Positions 1 through 5,021 of a stretch of 8,597 nucleotides of DNA are shown here, one piece after another. The position numbers and the translations under genes were made by a program. The notes beneath the pieces are model-generated. The model did not search any database, was not told where the DNA came from, and saw only the letters and a list, made by a program, of their open reading frames with translations. How positions within the stretch are numbered: position 1 is the stretch's first letter; each line of letters opens with the position of its first letter. The stretch comes from Actinomycetes bacterium (lineage in GTDB: Bacteria > Actinomycetota > Acidimicrobiia > Acidimicrobiales > Palsa-688): positions 1 to 8,597 of the forward strand of contig JAKAWM010000094.1 of NCBI GenBank assembly GCA_021827285.1. The letters run 5' to 3'.

Positions 1-95
1 TCGCCGCCCACGACGACTACCGCCGGCGCTTGGAGCCCGCGGCTGGCCGGCTGGCTGTCTTGTCCGAGCGGCGAGACCTGGCGGCCCTCGCCTAA
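1..95 (+). CDS. 3' end of an unidentified protein gene (partial)
   Basis: An open frame enters from the left edge (first full codon at position 3) and ends at TAA 93-95. The visible 30 residues are rich in Ala, Arg and Leu, begin AAHDDYRRRLEP and end RDLAALA. This looks like an amphipathic helical C-terminus of a real protein rather than chance. No family can be named from so little, and other frames here are also partly open, so the call rests mainly on composition and on the downstream gap before the next gene. Confidence 0.4.
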   Translation, partial: AAHDDYRRRLEPAAGRLAVLSERRDLAALA

Positions 96-214
96 GGCGA
101 GCGCTCTGGCGTCGGCCACGCCTCGGAGGCGGACACGTCGGCGATTTCTACGCCTGCCGTCGTCTGTGGCCATTTCCGGGCCGGCTCTTTGCACAACCTC
201 GGCACTGAGATAGT

Positions 215-232
215 TGGACTAGACTTAGTCCA
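215..232 (+). promoter_or_regulatory. vapBC promoter/operator: 7-bp palindrome over the -10 element
   Basis: Perfect 7-bp arms TGGACTA (215-221) and TAGTCCA (226-232) are separated by GACT. The -10-like hexamer TAGACT (220-225) lies inside the palindrome and ends 6 nt before the ATG at 232. Transcription would therefore start at or next to the start codon, giving a leaderless mRNA. A palindrome over -10 and start is the usual place for a Phd/YefM-type antitoxin, alone or with its toxin, to repress its own operon. No convincing -35 is seen. The palindrome is read directly; promoter and operator roles are inferred. Confidence 0.55.
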
Positions 233-462
233 TGCTTGTCAACATCCACGCGGCTAAGACCCACCTCTCCCGGCTGGTGGAGCGAGCTGCGGGCGGTGAG
301 GAGGTCATCATCGCCAAGGCCGGGCGCCCCAAGGCCCGCCTAGTGCCATACGTGGCCGAGGCCCGCGCACGCCAGCCGGGCAGGTGGGCTGGTCAGGTGA
401 GCATGGCCGCCGATTTTGACGAGACACCCGAGTGGTTGCTCGATGCGTTCGAGGACGAATGA
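232..462 (+). CDS. vapB: Phd/YefM-family antitoxin (VapB-type)
   Basis: A 76-residue antitoxin that should bind and inhibit the PIN RNase encoded next to it and repress the shared promoter. The N-terminal half reads MLVNIHAAKTHLSRLVERA, then a GEEVIIAKAGRPKARLVPY stretch. This is the classic Phd/YefM DNA-binding and dimerisation fold: strand, helix, then a hairpin with AxxGRPxARLVP. The C-terminal third is acidic and probably disordered (DFDETPEWLLDAFEDE), as expected for the segment that wraps the toxin. The ATG at 232 is chosen because the conserved NIHxAKTHLS motif begins only three residues later. No Shine-Dalgarno sequence precedes it, which fits leaderless translation. Its TGA (460-462) overlaps the toxin ATG (459-461), so the pair is translationally coupled. 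Family assignment is strong; partner and autoregulation are inferred from arrangement. Confidence 0.9.
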   Translation: MLVNIHAAKTHLSRLVERAAGGEEVIIAKAGRPKARLVPYVAEARARQPGRWAGQVSMAADFDETPEWLLDAFEDE

Positions 463-833
463 GCCTGCTGCTCGACACTTGCGCCCTCTTATGGTGGCTA
501 GCCGGTTCCCAGCTGAGCGAAGAAGCGGCCGGACGCATAGCCGATCCCGGAGAACTTGTGGTCGTGAGCGCGGCATCGATCTGGGAAGCAGCCATCAAGC
601 AGGCTCTGGGCAAGCTGACCATGCCGGGACCTTTGGCCCAGGTGGCCCTGGAAGGAGGCTTCGAGCCGCTGCCGATCACCTTCGAACACGCCGAACGGGC
701 TGGATCCCTGCCCAAGCACCACCGCGACCCCTTCGACCGGATGCTGGTGGCTCAAGCCCAGCTGGAGGACCTGACCATCGTGACGCGGGACCCGTCCTTC
801 GCGCCCTACGAGGTGGCCATCCTGCGGTGCTGA
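459..833 (+). CDS. vapC: VapC-type PIN-domain ribonuclease toxin
   Basis: A 124-residue PIN-domain protein, the usual VapC length, expected to be a metal-dependent RNase held inactive by the upstream antitoxin. All four acidic positions of the PIN active site are visible: Asp6 in LLLDTCALLWW, Glu43 in SAASIWEAAIK, Asp90/Asp93 in HHRDPFDRMLVAQAQ, and Asp111 in IVTRDPSF. The HHRDPFDRML block and the TCALLWW start mark the Sll0205-like PIN subgroup that commonly pairs with Phd-type antitoxins. The ATG at 459 is preferred over a GTG at 432 because it places the catalytic Asp six residues in, forms an ATGA overlap with the antitoxin, and has a GAGGA sequence at 451-455. Nothing is missing, so the enzyme is probably active. 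The RNA target cannot be told from sequence. Confidence 0.92.
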   Translation: MSLLLDTCALLWWLAGSQLSEEAAGRIADPGELVVVSAASIWEAAIKQALGKLTMPGPLAQVALEGGFEPLPITFEHAERAGSLPKHHRDPFDRMLVAQAQLEDLTIVTRDPSFAPYEVAILRC

Positions 834-847
834 TGCGCGCTATGGGC

Positions 848-866
848 GGGACCGGGCGGCGGTCCT
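848..866. terminator. Hairpin between the convergent vapC and mazF genes
   Basis: GGACCG (849-854) and CGGTCC (860-865) form a perfect 6-bp GC-rich stem with a 5-nt loop, extendable by one G-T pair (848/866). It lies in the 55-nt gap between the two toxin stop codons, where a bidirectional terminator would be useful. There is no U-tract on either side, so termination efficiency is uncertain. Confidence 0.35.
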
Positions 867-888
867 GGCTGTAGGGCCGGGCCGACTG

Positions 889-1197
889 TCAGCAATCAAG
901 CGTGGCCCCTGCCGTGGTGCAGATCTCATGAGCCCGTGGACCGAGCGAACCAAGGCGGCGGACGAGCATGGCCTTGGGGAACGGCCGGAGGTTGTCAAAC
1001 GAGGCCACCGAGTCGACGGGCAGGCCCTCGTCTGGGCCTACGGCCAGCTCGCTGGGCACCGAACGGGCTCGACGGCTGATCGGCGCCACAAGGACCCGCT
1101 GCATGACCTCGTTGGCGGAGTCCCGGGTCACGACTAGGAACGGGCGACCCTTTTCATCTGGCGCCTCACCCCACCAAATCTCGCCTCGCGCTACCAC
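889..1197 (-). CDS. mazF: MazF/PemK-family endoribonuclease toxin
   Basis: A 102-residue protein with the PemK/MazF fold, expected to cleave single-stranded RNA at short motifs. It starts with RGEIWWGEAPDEKGRPFLVV, the family's N-terminal strands. Arg18 in GRPFLVV matches the conserved catalytic Arg of the GxRPxLV block. VLVAPISRR follows, with Ser41 where characterised MazF proteins usually have Thr. The remaining family blocks are also present: SELAVGPDEGLPVDSVASFD, then a NLRPFPKAMLVRRLG helix region. The frame stays open upstream to 1278, but that extension lies inside the antitoxin gene and is not family-like. I chose the GTG at 1197 because it overlaps the antitoxin stop by 7 nt and follows GGGAG (1207-1203) by 5 nt. 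A TTG at 1200 is the alternative. Confidence 0.88.
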   Translation of the reverse strand: MVARGEIWWGEAPDEKGRPFLVVTRDSANEVMQRVLVAPISRRARSVPSELAVGPDEGLPVDSVASFDNLRPFPKAMLVRRLGSLGPRAHEICTTAGATLDC

Positions 1198-1454
1198 CAA
1201 CGCTCCCACGGCTCTTCGTGGATGGCATCGATGGCTAGGCGCTGCGCATCGGCCAGCTCCGCCTCGGTCTCTGGCCACCGGGCAAACCCGGATCGGAACC
1301 TCTCGCTTATCTCATGGCGATGCTGCTCATGGATTACCGCCTCTACACCAGCACGGACTGCCTGCGTGCGGCTGGTGAAGGTACCTTGCCGGACGAGGCG
1401 GTCCATCTCGGCCACCAGCTGATCCGGCAGCTTGATCGCTATCTGGATGGTCAT
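1191..1454 (-). CDS. mazE: Ribbon-helix-helix antitoxin (MazE-type)
   Basis: An 87-residue antitoxin gene placed before the MazF toxin and expected to neutralise it and repress the operon. The N-terminus MTIQIAIKLPDQLVAEMDRL forms the DNA-contacting strand and first helix of a CopG/Arc ribbon-helix-helix domain. GTFTSRTQAVRAGVEAVI follows as the turn and second helix. The C-terminal part (about residues 45-87) is charged and ends with two Trp residues (EPWERWW), likely the toxin-binding tail. The frame is open for 54 more codons upstream, but that part is Arg/Pro-rich, unlike the family, and covers the promoter. ATG at 1454 puts the beta strand at the N-terminus as usual. MazE is used loosely here, since this is not the AbrB-type MazE of E. 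coli. Confidence 0.85.
   Translation of the reverse strand: MTIQIAIKLPDQLVAEMDRLVRQGTFTSRTQAVRAGVEAVIHEQHRHEISERFRSGFARWPETEAELADAQRLAIDAIHEEPWERWW
1203..1207 (-). promoter_or_regulatory. Ribosome binding site for mazF inside mazE
   Basis: On the minus strand GGGAG (1207 to 1203) lies 5 nt before the GTG at 1197. It sits within the last Trp-Glu-Arg codons of the antitoxin. It favours GTG 1197 over longer starts and suggests coupled translation of toxin after antitoxin. Confidence 0.45.
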
Positions 1455-1456
1455 GC

Positions 1457-1478
1457 CAGTAGTATACCGTTCAGTAGT
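1457..1478 (-). promoter_or_regulatory. mazEF promoter with paired ACTACTG direct repeats
   Basis: On the minus strand a strong -10-like hexamer TATACT (1466 to 1461) ends exactly 6 nt before the ATG at 1454, predicting a leaderless transcript. Two identical 7-bp repeats, ACTACTG on the minus strand (1478-1472 and 1463-1457), are 15 bp apart. The downstream copy overlaps the -10 and start region. Such repeats are plausible half-sites for the ribbon-helix-helix antitoxin. No clear -35 is present. Confidence 0.5.
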
Positions 1479-1542
1479 CTCGAAGAGCTTCATTGGCCGC
1501 CTGCCCCCTGAGGCCGTGGGTCGAAACCGTCGGATCGATGGG

Positions 1543-1581
1543 CACCTTCGAACACGCCGAACGGGCTGGAGCCCTGCCCAA
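1543..1581 (+). pseudogene. vapC remnant: 39-bp copy of an internal vapC segment
   Basis: This stretch matches positions 677-715 of vapC at 38 of 39 bases, the only difference being G1571 for T705. Translated in the matching frame it reads TFEHAERAGALPK, where intact VapC has TFEHAERAGSLPK. Similarity stops abruptly on both sides: there is no HHRDPFDR block after it and no PIN start before it. It is a direct repeat flanking the vapC 3' end and the whole mazEF pair. It is either the last trace of a second vapC paralogue or a recombination scar. There is no functional coding capacity here. Confidence 0.75.
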
Positions 1582-1669
1582 ACCCCGCCGGCGCGCCACT
1601 CGGACGTACTGCACAAGAACTTAGAGCGGACACCTCAAGACGGCACAGGCCGTGCCGAGCCTAATCCCA

Positions 1670-2587
1670 ATGGACCAACAGGTTGCTGTGGCGGCAAGAG
1701 GGCCCACCAACGCGCCATCGAACGCTCCTCCTGCTGGCTTCCAGGTCGTGCTGGTAAGCCCGGCCGGTTACCTGCACTCGGCCGCCCTCACCGAGCTCGT
1801 AGAGACCGTCGTGCACGGGCTGCGGAGGTTGGGACGCGATGTCAGCTATGCCGTCAACCAGCTCGTCGTTCCGGGGCCCCGCCCGATCATCTTCGGCGCC
1901 CATCTTCTGAACCCGTCCGAGGCTCACCTCCTGCCAGAAGACACCATTATTTACAACCTCGAGCAGATCGGCCCATCGTCTTCCTGGTGCTCTCCGACCT
2001 ATCTCGAGCTTCTCAAGCGCTTCGAGGTCTGGGACTACAGTGAGCGAAACCTCCGAGCGTTGGCACAGTTCGGAGCGGCTCGGCGTTCCGCTCATGTCCC
2101 AATCGGCTACGTGCCTGAGCTCAGCCGGATAAAGACAGTCGCGAACGAAGACATCGACGTCCTCTTCTATGGCTCAGTCAACGCCCGGCGAGCCTCCGTG
2201 CTCCAGCAGTTACGCGATCTCGGTCTGAGCGTTTCCGCTGTGTTCGGAGTCTACGGAGCAGAACGGGATGCCCTGATAGCTCGCTCACGCGTGACCTTGA
2301 ACATGCATTACTATGACACTGGCATTTTCGAGCTCGTGCGGGTCAGCTATTTGCTGGCCAACCGCAAGGCGGTCGTCGCCGAACGCAACCCAGGTACAGA
2401 AATCGACCCTGATATTACAGACGCCGTGCTTGCAGTGCCTTATGACCGGCTCGCCACGGCCTGCGAACAGCTCGTACGCGACTCTGTAGCCAGGCACGAC
2501 CTGGCCGCCCGCGGCTTCGAGCGCATGTCCGCCCGCGATGAGAGCACCTTACTCGGCAAGGCCCTGGCACTGGAGGCAAGCCATTGA
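1670..2587 (+). CDS. GT-B glycosyltransferase (Glyco_trans_1_2-like)
   Basis: A 305-residue cytoplasmic glycosyltransferase of the two-lobed GT-B type; donor and acceptor are unknown. After a Pro/Ala-rich lead (residues 1-22) comes the first Rossmann strand, FQVVLVSPAGYLHSAALTEL. A middle section holds IIYNLEQIGPSSSW and FEVWDYSERNLRAL, blocks I associate with glycosyltransferases of polysaccharide clusters. The C-terminal lobe begins at IDVLFYGSVNARRASVL and includes SRVTLNMHYYDTGIFELVR and SYLLANRKAVVAER, the region that normally binds the nucleotide-sugar. The ATG at 1670 is preferred; a GTG at 1652 would add six residues, and neither has a clear Shine-Dalgarno sequence. There is no signal peptide or membrane segment. 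Its TGA overlaps the TTG start of the mutase gene, so the two are co-translated and likely share a pathway. Galactofuranosyl transfer is possible but unproven. Confidence 0.75.
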   Translation: MDQQVAVAARGPTNAPSNAPPAGFQVVLVSPAGYLHSAALTELVETVVHGLRRLGRDVSYAVNQLVVPGPRPIIFGAHLLNPSEAHLLPEDTIIYNLEQIGPSSSWCSPTYLELLKRFEVWDYSERNLRALAQFGAARRSAHVPIGYVPELSRIKTVANEDIDVLFYGSVNARRASVLQQLRDLGLSVSAVFGVYGAERDALIARSRVTLNMHYYDTGIFELVRVSYLLANRKAVVAERNPGTEIDPDITDAVLAVPYDRLATACEQLVRDSVARHDLAARGFERMSARDESTLLGKALALEASH

Positions 2588-3792
2588 CCCGGCAACGGCA
2601 CGTTGGCAGGACCGAATGGCTCGTTGCCGGAGCCGGCTTCAGTGGAGCAACGTTGGCCGAGCGGCTGGCCACCCAGTTGGGGGCTCGAGTCCTAGTCGTG
2701 GACAGGCGCCCTCATCTGGCTGGGAACGCCTTCGATGAAATAGACAGCACGGGGGTGAGGGTCCACCGCTACGGAGCACACATCTTCCATACCAAGTCAG
2801 AACAGGTGTGGCGGTACCTGTCCCATTTCTCGGAATGGTACCCCTACGTGCACCGTGTCCTGGCATCCCTGGATGGCCAACTGGTCCCCGTCCCGTGCAA
2901 CTTGACGACCCTTGCACACCTGCTGGGACTCGCGCAGGCAGCAGAACTGGAACGGCTTTCTACCAGGTACTTCCCAGACCAGCGCAAGATAACAGTCCTC
3001 AGCTTGGTCAACCACCATCACCCCCTCCTACGAGCTGCCGGCCGCGAGGTGTACGAAAAGATATTCCTCCAGTACACGCTCAAACAATGGGGGTACCGTC
3101 CAGAAGAACTCGACCGGTCCGTCACGGCTCGCGTCCCGGTACTTATCTCCCGCGACGACCGTTACTTCAGCGACCCCTACCAAGGTATACCCAAAGACGG
3201 GTACACCGCCCTCGTCGAGAGGTTGCTGGACAACCCTCTCATATCTGTTGAGCTAGGCTGCGACTACAGGAGCCTGGGCAACCACCTACGCGATCTCCCT
3301 ACGATATACACAGGGCCGATCGATGAGTTCTTCGGCTACGTTTACGGGCACCTCCCTTATCGGAGCCTGCGTTTCCAGAACTACAGCTACGGCGTCAACC
3401 GGCTGTTACCTGTTGCAGTAGTAAATCACCCGAACGCCCCTGGTTACACGCGGGTCATCGAGCATGCGCACTTCTTAGACCAGCACGTAGGAGCCACGAC
3501 CGTCACCTACGAGTTCCCGGAGCCGTACGAGCCGAGCGCCAATGAGCCCTATTACCCCGTCCCCAAGCAGGAAAACCACCACCGCTACCAGATGTACGCC
3601 AATCTGGCATCGAGCCTGGCTGGCCGGGTCTTCTTCGTAGGAAGGCTGGCGGAGTACCGCTACTACGACATGGACCAGGCGGTGGCTCACGCCTTGGCCG
3701 TCTTCAACCACCAGATCACCCCTCAATCCACCCGGCGCAGCGTGGGCCAGCCGGCTCGGCACGAAAGACGGCTGGCCACCCTCGCAACCTAG
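2584..3792 (+). CDS. glf: UDP-galactopyranose mutase
   Basis: A 402-residue flavoenzyme that interconverts UDP-galactopyranose and UDP-galactofuranose in the cytoplasm, supplying Galf for surface glycans. The FAD-binding Rossmann motif GAGFSG is at residues 16-21, with the acidic strand end VLVVDRRPHLAGNAFD at 36-51. RYGAHIFHT (62-70), YTLKQWG (164-170) with the substrate-stacking Trp169, and RVPV (183-186) with a conserved Arg follow. YFSDPYQGIPKDGYT (194-208), LPYRSLRF (257-264) and GRLAEYRYYDMDQ (353-365) complete the signature. Length is close to the family norm of about 370-400, with a short non-conserved tail. The start is TTG 2584, whose last two bases belong to the TGA of the preceding glycosyltransferase; I see no later in-frame start before the FAD motif. 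The gene appears intact. Confidence 0.95.
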   Translation: MTRQRHVGRTEWLVAGAGFSGATLAERLATQLGARVLVVDRRPHLAGNAFDEIDSTGVRVHRYGAHIFHTKSEQVWRYLSHFSEWYPYVHRVLASLDGQLVPVPCNLTTLAHLLGLAQAAELERLSTRYFPDQRKITVLSLVNHHHPLLRAAGREVYEKIFLQYTLKQWGYRPEELDRSVTARVPVLISRDDRYFSDPYQGIPKDGYTALVERLLDNPLISVELGCDYRSLGNHLRDLPTIYTGPIDEFFGYVYGHLPYRSLRFQNYSYGVNRLLPVAVVNHPNAPGYTRVIEHAHFLDQHVGATTVTYEFPEPYEPSANEPYYPVPKQENHHRYQMYANLASSLAGRVFFVGRLAEYRYYDMDQAVAHALAVFNHQITPQSTRRSVGQPARHERRLATLAT

Positions 3793-3817
3793 CGCCACAA
3801 GTCAACCCGTCGTAAGT

Positions 3818-3821
3818 GGAG
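3818..3821 (+). promoter_or_regulatory. Shine-Dalgarno sequence that fixes the GT4 start
   Basis: GGAG at 3818-3821 lies 6 nt before the ATG at 3828. It therefore favours that ATG over the in-frame GTG at 3816, which overlaps this site. Confidence 0.6.
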
Positions 3822-3827
3822 CCCTAC

Positions 3828-4901
3828 ATGCGTATCCAATGGCTGCTACCTGGGATAGAGGTTTCTGGCGGCGTGATCTGTGCCCTCCGGCACGCTGCGG
3901 GGCTTCAGGACCGAGGCCACGAGGTCACCGTATTCGTGCCTCAACTACCGCCACCAACCACCATGGCCATGCTGCCGGCTGACGTCGGGCACGTGACCAT
4001 GAAGCCTCAACCACCAACGCTACCGCCAGCAGACGTCCAAATCGCCACCCACTACAATACCGTCCTGGCGATTGCTCAAGCACCAGCGCGGCTGCGGGCT
4101 CAGTACGTCCAGCACGTAGAGACCATCTTCGCGCTGGACGCTCCAAACCCTGCCGTGCTCATACCCTTTATAAAGATGGCTTTGTCGCTACCTGTCTACC
4201 GTATAGCCAACTCGACTTGGGCACAAAAGACCCTGAAGCGCTTATTCGGCCACGATTGTGATCTGGCGCTCAACGCAGTGACACCCTTTTCGGGGCCACC
4301 ACCAAGCTCGGAAGTGAATCGGCCGGCCACTGTTGTCAGTTTTGTTCACCCGGCGCGTTGGAAAGGTAGCAATGACGCCTACAACGCCGTGGCCCTGGCC
4401 AGGGCTTTGGAGCCCGACTTGGACATCCAGTGGCATGTGTTCGGGAGCGGCCAAGCCCCCCAAGAGCCATGGGTGCACCATCATGGAGTTCTCCCCCACG
4501 AGGAGCTACCGGCTCTGTACCGCTCGGCGGATGCCGTGTTGTTCACGTCGTGGGCCGAAAGTTACCCGCTACCGCCTCTGGAGGCTATGGCCGTGGGAAC
4601 TGTCGTAGTCACAACGCCGTTCGGGGTCGAGGACTACGTCGAGGACGGGGCCAACGCGTTGGTTATACCCCCCCGAGACGCCAGGCGAGCTGCTGGCGCC
4701 CTCCTCAACGCGCTCACTGCCCCCGCAAAGCAGCGGTCCGTATGGCAGGCCCACGGGCAAGCCACGGCGCGCCGGCACACCTGGGCTGCCGCCGTCTTGG
4801 GCTTCGAGCAGGCTTTGCAGCGGGGCCTGTCCGCCGAGCCGGCGCCCGATCCGCGCCCAGCGCTCCTGGGCGAGTTGGCAGTGCCAGCCATAAGCGGGTA
4901 G
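3828..4901 (+). CDS. GT4-family glycosyltransferase
   Basis: A 357-residue retaining glycosyltransferase of the GT-B fold, family GT4. The N-terminal lobe opens with MRIQWLLPGIEVSGGV, the Gly-Gly loop typical of this family, then HAAGLQDRGHEVTVFVP. A Pro-rich stretch around residues 40-65 forms a loop of unclear meaning. The C-terminal lobe carries VVSFVHPARWKGSNDA (the Lys-Gly donor-binding loop), LDIQWHVFGSG, and HHHGVLPHEELPALYRSADA. It also has the EX7E pair Glu244 and Glu252 in WAESYPLPPLEAMAVG. The last 25 residues are Pro/Ala-rich and non-conserved. There is no membrane segment, so it works in the cytoplasm or at the inner face of the membrane. The gene follows glf by 35 nt and is probably in the same operon. 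Sugar specificity cannot be read from sequence. Confidence 0.87.
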   Translation: MRIQWLLPGIEVSGGVICALRHAAGLQDRGHEVTVFVPQLPPPTTMAMLPADVGHVTMKPQPPTLPPADVQIATHYNTVLAIAQAPARLRAQYVQHVETIFALDAPNPAVLIPFIKMALSLPVYRIANSTWAQKTLKRLFGHDCDLALNAVTPFSGPPPSSEVNRPATVVSFVHPARWKGSNDAYNAVALARALEPDLDIQWHVFGSGQAPQEPWVHHHGVLPHEELPALYRSADAVLFTSWAESYPLPPLEAMAVGTVVVTTPFGVEDYVEDGANALVIPPRDARRAAGALLNALTAPAKQRSVWQAHGQATARRHTWAAAVLGFEQALQRGLSAEPAPDPRPALLGELAVPAISG

Positions 4902-5021
4902 AGCTTGCGCCGTCAACCAAGACCCCCACGACGCGCTTGCCCGGTACCCGGCCTTCGAGACCTCGGGGAGGGCCTGCGGGTAACCCTCATCTCCGGCCGT
5001 TCGCAGGCGATCGATTAATCC

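Noticed and set aside
119..131. Small palindrome CGCCTCGGAGGCG after the first gene
   Set aside because: Only a 5-bp stem with a 3-nt loop and no U-tract; expected by chance in such GC-rich DNA, so not called a terminator.
432..458. Upstream GTG start for vapC
   Set aside because: It would add nine residues before the PIN motif that overlap the antitoxin in another frame. The ATG at 459 gives the normal PIN N-terminus and an ATGA overlap.
416..874. Long open frame overlapping vapB and vapC on the plus strand
   Set aside because: Arg/Pro/Gly-rich, no recognisable motif, and in a different frame over two well-supported genes.
1198..1278. N-terminal extension of MazF
   Set aside because: The extra Arg/Cys/His-rich residues lie entirely within the antitoxin gene and do not resemble the family, which begins just before RGEIWW.
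1455..1616. N-terminal extension of the ribbon-helix-helix antitoxin
   Set aside because: It would move the DNA-binding strand away from the N-terminus and would cover the promoter and repeats. Its Arg/Pro-rich content looks like chance GC-rich reading.
4902..5021. Imperfect inverted repeat (GGTACCCGG and CGGGTAACC region) in the GT4-GT2 gap
   Set aside because: The arms need several bulges and mismatches and there is no U-tract. I see no convincing terminator, promoter or RNA gene in this 120-nt gap.
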